In this document: positions 56,630-64,000 of the stretch, in pieces | Layout of the letters: each line of letters starts with the position of its first letter | Numbering within the stretch: the first letter of the stretch is position 1 | Assembly (NCBI RefSeq): GCF_904849725.1 | Contig: NC_058523.1 | Coordinates: 108,812,189 to 108,876,188 of the forward strand | Reading direction: 5' to 3' | Origin: Hordeum vulgare subsp. vulgare | Taxonomy: Eukaryota; Streptophyta; Magnoliopsida; Poales; Poaceae | DNA: 64,000 nucleotides | Program-made: the position numbers and the translations under genes | Notes under the pieces: generated by a model | What the model was told of the DNA's origin: nothing | Databases searched by the model: none | The model's input: the letters and a program-made list of their open reading frames with translations, nothing else

Positions 56630-56643
56630 CAAAAAGGGGGAGA
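56630..56643 (+). other. Polypurine tract of element Y
   Basis: AAAAAGGGGGAGAT immediately before the LTR. Confidence 0.8.
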
Positions 56644-56644
56644 T

Positions 56645-58139
56645 TGAAAGAAAAATTGCTCCCTAGGGTGGTTTTGATAATTGATGACAACATATGCATC
56701 ATTGGACTAATGTGTTTTCCAAGTATATTTTAGAGAAGTTCAAAAGATGCTATGGCTTAAGGTTTATGTGGAGATACGCTTGGATACAAGAAAGGAACAA
56801 TATTGGCTCAAGCTTCAAGCGAGAAGACTCTTCATTTTATATTTGTGAGAAATCACTTTTGAGTCCACAGGAAAACCAATACCATTAAAAGGGGGTGAGG
56901 TAGTAAAATGAACTAATTGCTCAAATGCTCAAAGTTAGCCACCAAAACACTCCGTCATTTTTCCCACATATCCAATCTGTCAAGTTCCACATACACAAAA
57001 TCGGTGTAACCAACATTGCCCCTTCACACCCACCGAGTTTGAACCTCAGACAAAACCCTAGCCATTCCCACCAAATCAGTGCAACCAAAACTGCATCGGA
57101 GCTACCGAGTTCAATGTGACCAACATTCTGTTGCCAAGATACACAAAATCAGAATTTCCAAGTTTGAGTATCGGTGCCACCGAGTTTGGTCATCTCACCG
57201 TTAGTCACGTTTTCGGTGCCACCAAGTTCTATATATCGATCTCACCGAAATTCAAAGTTCACACTTTTAGTACTAGTCGGTACCACTGAGTTTGCACTTT
57301 TGTGTGTAACGGTTGGATTTTGGCTGCTGCCTATATATACCCCTTCACCCACCACTCATTCCTGGGAGAAGCACTCAGAACACACACTTCATTTCCAGAT
57401 CCATTTTCTTAGAGAGAACCACCTACTCATGTGTTGAGACCAAGATATTCCAATCCAATCATTTGAAACTTGATCTCTAGCGTCCCCAAACTGCTTTCCA
57501 CCAAATCAACGTCTCCTACCCATGCATATTTTGTGAGAGAGTGATTTGTGTTGAGGAGACTATCTTTATAAGCACAACAGCAAGGAGTTCATTGATCTAC
57601 CACATCTATTACCTTTTGGAGGGTGGTGCCTCCTAGATTGGTTAGGTGTCGCTTGGGAGACTCCTACTCTGTGTTGTGGAGTTGAACCAAGATGTTTGTA
57701 AGGGCAATGAGATCGCCTACTTCGTGAAGATCTACCAAGAATGAGGCTAGTCATGTGTGGACGTAAACCGTGGTTGAATAGACAAGGCTGCTTCTTTGTG
57801 GACCCCTTGTGGGTGCAGCCCTGTGTGGACTCTCGCAGTCGTTACCCTCCGTGGGTTGAAGTCTCCACTAAGATAGATGTACGATAGCACCACCTATCGG
57901 AACCATGCCAAAAATTGTCGTGTCAACCTCATGCGTTTGATCTCCCTACCTTACTCCTCTACTTTACACTTGCATGTTTTACTTTCCACTGCAATACTAT
58001 TAGAACTGCATGTGTAGGTTGTACTTGACCTGTTATAACCGTCGTATCTGCCTCTCAAGTAAAATTGGGAAAAGGCAAAAAAAAATTATCTTGTCAAATA
58101 GTCTAATCACCTCCCTGTAGACATACTTTCGATCCTACA
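56645..58139 (+). repeat. 3' LTR of element Y
   Basis: Starts TGAAAGAAAAATTGC and ends CGATCCTACA (1495 bp). Contains several TCGGTGNCACCGA-type palindromes and a TATA box at 57332-57339. The partner LTR is outside the window. Confidence 0.82.
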
Positions 58140-59586
58140 CGTTGAGCATGTGCTCACAGTATTTGGGTGCTACAATCACTTGAATCAAGTGGGAGTTGAT
58201 CTTCCTGATGAGATAGTGATTAACATAGTTCTCCAAAGTCATTTCCACCAAGCTACTGAGTTTATGATGAACTATAGCATACGAGGGATGGAGAAGATGA
58301 TCCCTGAACTATTCGCGATGTTTGACACCGCGAAGGTAGAAATCAAGAAGGAGCATCAAGTGTTGATGGTTAGTAAAACCCTTAGTTTCAAGAAGGGAAA
58401 GGGAAAGAATGGAAACTTCAAGAATGGTAAGTCAATCGTCACTCCTATGAAGAAAACGAAGGTTGAACCAAACCCGAGACTATGTGCTTCTATGATGAGG
58501 GGAATGATCACTAAGGCGAAATTTCCCTAGACACTTCGTAGATGAGAAGGCTGGCAACAAAAGTATATTAGATATATGTGTCATTGATGTGTATATTTCT
58601 AGTACTCCTAGTATCACCTGGGTATTAGATACCGATTCAGTTGCTAAATGTTAGTAACTCGAAATAAAAGCTATGGAATAGACGCAGACTAGCTAAAGGC
58701 AAGGTGACGATGTGTGTTGGAAGTGTTTCCAAGGTTGATAAGATCACAATCGCGCGCTCCCTCTACATTCGGGATTAGTGGTAAACCTGAATGTTGTTTG
58801 GTGTTGAGCATGAGCATGATTGGATCGTGTGTATTACAATATGATTATTCATTTAAAGAGAATAATGGTTACTCTGTTTACTTGAATAATACCTTCAATG
58901 GTCATGTTCCTAATGTGAATGGTTTATTGAACCTCGATCCTAGTGATATACATGTTCATAATATTGATGCCAAAAGGTACAAAATAGTAATGATAGTACC
59001 ACTTACTTGTGGCACTACAACTTGAGTCATATTGGTATAAAACGCATGAAGAAGCTCCATGTTGTTGGATCTTTGGACTCACTCATTTTTGAATCGATTG
59101 AGACATGCAAACTATGCCCATTGGTGTAAACGCATGAAGAAACTCCATGCAGATGGACCTTTTGGACTCAGTTGATTTTGATACATGGAAATCATGCCAC
59201 ATGGGCAAGATAACTGAATGCCTCATTTTCAAGTGAGATAGAACAAGCAAGTGACTTGTTGGAAATAATATATTTTGATGTATGCAGTCCAATGAGTGCT
59301 GAGGCACGCGGTGTACATCATTATTTTCTTACTTCACACATGATTTGAGTAGATACATGCGTATTTACTTGATTAATCACGAGTCTGAATTATTGAAAAG
59401 TTCAAGCAATTTCATAGTGAAATTGAAGATCGTCGTGACAATAGGATGAAATGTCTACGATATGATTGTATAGATGAATATCTGAGTTGCGAGTTTGGTA
59501 TACAATGTGGAAATTGTTTCGCAACTCATGCCACGTGGAACACCATAGTGTGATGGTGTGTCCGAACGTCGTAGCCGCAACCTATT
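58140..59586 (+). mobile_element. Internal fragment of a second Angela-like Copia element
   Basis: It runs parallel to 18147-19570 of the first Angela element: gag text YNHLNQVGVDLPDEI and AKVEIKKEHQVLMVSKT, the altered zinc-knuckle DNA, a protease-like part and integrase remnants ending GTGTGTCCGAACGTCGTAG. It starts mid-gag where Y inserted (a CGTTG TSD would be expected) and stops at the CACTA fragment. Stops and frameshifts throughout. Confidence 0.85.
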
Positions 59587-60008
59587 AACTACTGGAATCC
59601 TAAAATTTACCGTTTTCCATAACTTTGCCGTCCGCTGACACATGGCAAAGTTCCTCTTTGTCGTCAGCTGGCACAAAGCTGACGGCAAACAGAAGCCTGA
59701 TGGAAAATGTGATGTTTGCCGTCAGCCTTGCCTTTGTCGTCTGCTAGTGGACGACAAAGACACCAAAGGGGGATGGCAAAGGAGAGGCTGATGGCAAAGG
59801 GGGCGCCACCCTAATGGCCGAAGCCTACCCACCCCACCCACCCCTTTGCCGTCTGCCTCACTGCCTTTGCAGACGGCAAAGGGGGTGCCACCCTAATGGC
59901 AGTCAGCCCCCACCCCCGCTTTCGTAATGGCACTCACCCCTCTCTCACACACACAAGCCCTGCCCCCTCTCTCTCGCGCGCGCCCCTGCCCACCCTAGAG
60001 CCGCCGCC
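59587..60008. mobile_element. Terminal fragment of a second CACTA element
   Basis: The end reads AACTACTGGAATCC, the CACTA terminus with its first base changed, followed by TTTGCCGTC-type subterminal repeats in both orientations. It is cut at 60009 by a Gypsy LTR; the rest should lie beyond the right edge. Left flank ATT would be the TSD. Confidence 0.78.
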
Positions 60009-61502
60009 TGATGACCCACAAGTATAGGGGATCTATCTAGTCCTTTCGATAAGTAAGAGTGTCGAACCCAACGAGGAGCAGAAGGATCTGACAAGTGGTT
60101 TTCAGCAAGGTAATATGTGCAAGCACTGAAATTATTGATAACAAGTAATTGTGTGGCAAGATGATTTGTAGCAAGTAGCAAGTAACAAAAGGTGGCCCAA
60201 TCCCTTTTGTAGCAAGGGACAAGCTCTTATAGGAGGTAAAACGCTCCCGAGGACACATGGGAAATTCCGTCAAGCTAGTTTTCATCATGTTCATATGATT
60301 CGCGTTCGCTACTTTGATAGTTTGATATGTGTGTGGACTGACGCTTGGGTACTGCCCTTATTTGGACAAGCATCCCACTTATGATTAACCCCTCTCGCAA
60401 GCATCCGCAACTACGAAAGAAGAATTAAGACAAAGTCTAACCATAGCATTAAACTAGTGGATCCAAATCAGCCCCTTACAAAGCAACGCATAAACTAGGG
60501 TTTAAAATTCTGTCACTCTAGCAACCCATCATCTACTTAATACTTCACAGTGCCTTCCTATAGGCCCAAATAATGGTGAAGTGTTATGTACTCGACATTG
60601 ACATAACACCACTATAGTCAAAACAACATACAACACATCAAAATATCGAACGAATACGAAATTCACATGACTACTTATAGCATGGCTTATCCCATGTCCT
60701 CAGGAACAAAAGTAACTACTCACAAAGCATAATCATATTCATGACCAGAGAGGTAATGAGTAATATCAAAGATTTGAAGATATAATCTTCCACCAAGTAA
60801 TCCAACTAGCATCAACTACAAAGAGTAATTAACACTACTAGCAACCTTACAAGTACCAATCGGAATCGCGACACGGAGATTGGTTACAAGAGATGAACTA
60901 GGGTTTGCAGATGAGATGGTGTTGATGAAGATGTTGATGGTGATGAGTCCCCTCCGATGAGAGGAGTGTTGGTGATGATGATGGCGACGATTTACCCCTC
61001 CGGGAGGAAAGTTTCCCCTCCAGGATCGTCCTGCCGGAGCTCTAGGTTGGTTCTGCTCAAGTTCCGCCTCGTGGTGGCAGCGAATCGTCCGAAAAGCCAC
61101 CTCTTGATTTTTTTCTGGAATGAAACCCTTCTTGTAGCAAAAGAGGGGGGCCAGAGGGCCAAGTGGGAGCCCACAAGCCCCCTAGGCGCGACCAGGGGGG
61201 AGGGCGCGCCTAGCAGGCTTGTGGCCTCCTGCTGCTCCCCTATGGTACTTCTTCGGCCAAGTATTTTTTATAAATCCCAAAAAAATCCTCGTTGATTTTC
61301 TCGTATTTTGGAGTTGCGCAGAATAGGTATCTCAAACTAGCTCCTTTTTCAAGCCAGAATTCCAGCTGCCGGCATTCTCCCTCTTTATGTAAACCTTGCA
61401 AAATAAGAGAGAAAAGGCATAAGTATTGTACCGTGAAGTGTAATAACAGCCCAAAAAGCGATAAATATCAACATGAAAGCATGATGCAAAATGGACGTAT
61501 CA
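60009..61502 (-). repeat. 3' LTR of the minus-strand Gypsy
   Basis: On the minus strand it starts TGATACGTCCATTTTGC and ends CTTGTGGGTCATCA (1494 bp). Carries a GC-rich palindromic block at 61163-61224. Confidence 0.88.
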
Positions 61503-61516
61503 ACTCCCCCAAGCTT
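61503..61516 (-). other. Polypurine tract of the minus-strand Gypsy
   Basis: Minus-strand AAGCTTGGGGGAGT directly before the LTR start. Confidence 0.87.
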
Positions 61517-62994
61517 AGACCTCGCTTGTCCTCGAGCGAAAACCGAGATCAGTAAATATGCCCACATGTTTAGAGAGAGCGGTGTCGACAAAACAAGATA
61601 CGGACATGCAGGCATCATGATCATACTTAGAACAGCAATATCATCATATGAAATCTTATGCTAAAGTGACAATTCCTTCACAAACTAAAGTGTGGATCAA
61701 GAACCTTACCGAGAATTAACAACCGATAGCCTGTAGTCATTGAAGCAATTGCAATTTATCACAACATCAGAAAGAGTCAAATAAGAGCTTTTAAAGCAAA
61801 TCCACATACTCAATCATCCTTTTTTCTTCTACAATTGCTACAACTCACGTGGCACTCATGAGAACAAAGTTTTAGTCGGACACAGAGAAAGATAGGGGCT
61901 TATAGTTTCGCCTGCCAACCACTTACCTCAAGGGTAACGTCAACACTAAAAATTCATGAGTACTTACCTCCAAGTTGACATATGAATATAGATCTTTCCC
62001 TAGCATATGACGTTAGCCAAGATAAAGGCAAAAAAAGGAATTGGTGTAGATCACCATGACTCTTTTAGGGACAAAAAGTAAAGGTACCAGATAGGCCCTT
62101 CGCAGAGGGAAGCAGAGGTTGTCATGCGCTTTTGAGGTTTGGATGTGTGTCCTTTTAGTGCAGAGGAACGTCACTTTATATTGCCTCGTGTGATAAAGAA
62201 CTTTATTATGCAGTCTGTCGCTTTTATGTCTTCCTCATCACAGGTTCGTACAAAGCTTATTTTCCACACACTAATAGATCATACATATTAGGGAGCAATT
62301 TTTTATTGCTTGCACCGATGACAACTTACTTGAGGGATCTTATTCAATTCATAGGTAGGTATGGTGGACTCTCATGGCAAAACTGTTGTTGGAGGTTTAT
62401 GGATGCACAAGTAGTATCTCTACTTAGTGCGGAAGTTTTGGCTGATATGAGGTGGGAGCAATCGTCACATGCTAAGGGATCTCTAGTCATATAACATTGT
62501 TCGGAACCAAGCAAACACAATTCATTATGTTGTCTTCCTTGTCCAACATCTACTTCTAAGCATGTAATAGTTTAGTGAGTGTTCACTATCAAAGATGGTG
62601 TTAATGATGATATATTTATATGTGAAAAAATCCTTCTTTATCACTTCCTATTAATTGCAACAATGACCAAGGTCTACGTTTGTTTACCCTCAACAAGTTT
62701 CAATCATCATTCTTTTTATATGTGAAGCCATCACTTCCCATAAGATCATTACATGATCTTTCATCCTTTTGTTCTTTTCTTATTCTCTTGATCATCGCAT
62801 GAGGCAAGGCCCTTAACTAAGACACTCTTTATTATATGGCTCACGAGCTCGAATACATCGGGGGTGACACAAAGAAAAACTCAAGCCTAAAACACTATGA
62901 ACTTTATTCTACTAGAGAAAGATAAAAACTGAAAAGGAACAAACTAAAACAAAGGTAAAGGCAAAAATTGTGATGGTGATACGATACCGGGGCA
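61517..62994 (-). other. 3' untranslated region of the minus-strand Gypsy
   Basis: About 1.5 kb without a supported gene; several T-rich runs. Confidence 0.55.
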
Positions 62995-63008
62995 ACTCCC
63001 CCAAGCTT
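62995..63008 (-). other. Internal copy of the polypurine tract
   Basis: Minus-strand AAGCTTGGGGGAGT, identical to 61503-61516, not followed by an LTR. Confidence 0.8.
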
Positions 63009-63215
63009 GGCACAAGACAAGGGGATTGCCCATACCCATGCTTAGTTGTCTTCCTTTGGAGGTGATAGTGATGGAGTCGTTTTTTCCTTTGATTCCAAGA
63101 GGGCCATCAATCTTTGATTTATACCTTGGAGATTTGTGATATGTTTCTCCAGCAATACAACTTCACGAGTGAGATAAGTATTGCGAGCATGAGTTGTTTC
63201 ACAAAACCTCAAGAT

Positions 63216-63435
63216 TTAAATCAAGGATCGAGACAGTAGGTGGAGGTAGGGTTGGAGGAAATCCACTTCTTCAACTTCTTCCTTGTTGAACACAGATTGT
63301 ACTTCGTCCCACGACTGATTCTTCTCCTTAGTTTTGCCCTTGGCTTCCGTGACTTCCACTCTTTTCAGATCAGCATCTACTTCTTCATAGAATTGAGGGA
63401 AATTGTTCTCCCCGACAGATTCCTGAGACGGCATC
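63216..63435 (-). pseudogene. Short downstream ORF of the minus-strand Gypsy
   Basis: The ATG at 63433-63435 gives MPSQESVGENNFPQFYEEVD, then a charged stretch (KRVEVTEAKGKTKEKNQS). The open frame extends upstream to 63458, but an acceptor-like CCTGTTTTGTGCCGCAG ends just before this ATG. Only about 70 codons, so probably the truncated start of a second ORF. No domain recognised. Confidence 0.5.
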
Positions 63436-63449
63436 CTTGCTCCAAATCT

Positions 63450-63718
63450 GCGGCACAAAACAGGCTCGAAATGAAAACAGAGGAAATTTGCATGATACGA
63501 GGATCAGAACTTTCGGGCGAATATATAATGATTTTTTTTTACCAGAAGGAGTACTCCGCAAGAAAACGTAGTCCGGGAGGCACACGAGGTGGCCACAAGC
63601 CCCCAGGCACGGCTAGGAGGGTGGCCTGCGCCTGGCAGGCTTGCCGCCTCCTCGTGCACTTTCTGGACTACTTCAAAATTTTCTATTTTTTCAAAAATTC
63701 CAAAACGGAGAAAAATTC
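63450..63718 (-). promoter_or_regulatory. LTR-like leader block in the minus-strand Gypsy
   Basis: Located between the integrase end and the short ORF. It has the LTR-type GC palindrome (63580-63659: GCACACGAGG ... CCTCCTCGTGC around GGCCACAAGCC and GGCTTGCCGCC) and an acceptor-like site near the ORF start. Parallels 35841-36195 in the outer Gypsy. Confidence 0.45.
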
Positions 63719-64000
63719 CTACTGGAAAAGTTTCGGAGTATGTTTACTTACCGAATCACATACCTCTTCATTTTCGGAGTCTGAAACAGGCTGATAAATA
63801 TCCCTTATGTACTCCTCCGGAGTTATGGTATTGATAATATTGCTTTCAACATTTATGGGAGTACCTGAGATATAATGCTTGATTCTCTGCCCATTTACCA
63901 CTATCTGAAAATTACCTTCCGTGTTGTTGATCTTGATAGCACCGGAACGATATACTTCCTCAATAATTTAAGGACCTTCCCATTTAGAGAGAAGCTTGCC
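63719..64000 (-). pseudogene. C-terminal end of Gypsy integrase, incomplete at the window edge
   Basis: Minus-strand reading: LLSKWEGP, a stop, IIEEVYRSGAIKINNTEG, then FQIVVNGQRIKHYISGTPI. The KW-GP and NGQR-KHY pattern marks the C-terminal domain of Athila-lineage integrases. The TAA at about 63967-63969 (where KW.GP is normally followed by an aromatic residue) interrupts it. The C-terminus is acidic (SDSENEEVCDS). Confidence 0.75.

Larger units (their letters stand above)
48899..58139 (+). mobile_element. Sirevirus-like Copia element Y, 5' end beyond the left side of X
   Basis: Plus-strand order: gag, a short gag-pol joint, no protease/integrase/RT, an internal promoter-like region, an env-like ORF, polypurine tract and 3' LTR (56645-58139). 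The gag begins abruptly at the edge of X, so X inserted into Y and the 5' LTR of Y lies left of the window. A solo LTR (50785-52169) interrupts it. Y itself is inserted in an Angela-like remnant. It is non-autonomous, and its reading frames are broken. Confidence 0.82.
60009..64000 (-). mobile_element. Athila-lineage Gypsy retrotransposon on the minus strand, 3' part only
   Basis: From left to right on the plus strand: 3' LTR (60009-61502), polypurine tract, a 1.5-kb untranslated region, an internal second polypurine tract, a short downstream ORF, an LTR-like leader block and the end of the integrase at the window edge. Its tract is identical to that of the outer Gypsy. Flanking CCGCC (60004-60008) would be one TSD copy. 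The 5' half is not in the window. Confidence 0.88.

Noticed and set aside
1..64000. Low-copy host genes, tRNA or rRNA genes
   Set aside because: Both strands were read for them; all recognisable coding text belongs to transposable elements. Sequence similarity searches could still reveal a small captured gene fragment.

Overview
This window is plant nuclear DNA. It reads as an intergenic transposable-element island from a large grass genome of the wheat/barley tribe (Triticeae). The basis is a BARE1/WIS/Angela-type Copia LTR, Sirevirus-type Copia elements, Athila-lineage Gypsy elements with LTRs beginning TGATACGTC, and a CACTA transposon with TTTGCCGTCTGCC subterminal repeats. I found no host gene, rRNA, tRNA or CRISPR array. 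The species cannot be decided from the sequence.

Nearly all of the window resolves into nested insertions, most of them bounded by target-site duplications (TSDs). From outermost to innermost: (1) the internal part of a decayed Angela-like Copia (right remnant 58140-59586) was hit by (2) Sirevirus-like element Y (+ strand; visible 48899-58139, 5' part off the left edge). (3) Sirevirus X (- strand, 1-48898, 3' LTR off the left edge) jumped into the gag of Y. X then received four insertions: a complete CACTA element (948-13258, TSD CTT); a complete degenerate Angela element (14712-23286, TSD AAGAC); a solo LTR of X's own family (23533-24924, TSD AGATT); and an Athila-lineage Gypsy (31124-47898, TSD CGGCT). 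That Gypsy is itself interrupted by a second, almost coding-free Gypsy (37086-43947, TSD GGATC). Y also carries a solo LTR (50785-52169, TSD TCCAC). At the right, a second CACTA fragment (59587-60008) sits in the Angela remnant and is interrupted by a minus-strand Athila-lineage Gypsy that runs off the window (60009-64000).

Two genes look intact, and they belong together. They are the CACTA transposase genes on the minus strand: a three-exon TNP2-type transposase (7337-10904, 1135 codons predicted) and a nine-exon TNP1-type protein (4564-7108, 616 codons predicted). Every predicted exon junction keeps the reading frame. With 26/28 matching terminal inverted repeats and a perfect TSD, this element could be autonomous. 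The 880-aa gag-protease ORF of the outer Gypsy is also open, but that element has no reverse transcriptase or integrase. All other retroelement coding regions carry stops, frameshifts or deletions.

The most interesting recurring theme is how the downstream (env-like or Athila-type) ORFs are arranged. In X, Y, the outer Gypsy and the right-hand Gypsy, that ORF is preceded by what looks like its own leader: a TATA box or LTR-like block, a candidate splice donor or acceptor, and the start codon just after the acceptor. In Y, a TCGGTGNCACCGA palindrome occurs both in the LTR and just upstream of the internal TATA box. In three Gypsy elements an internal copy of the 14-base polypurine tract lies 1.5-2 kb before the real one.
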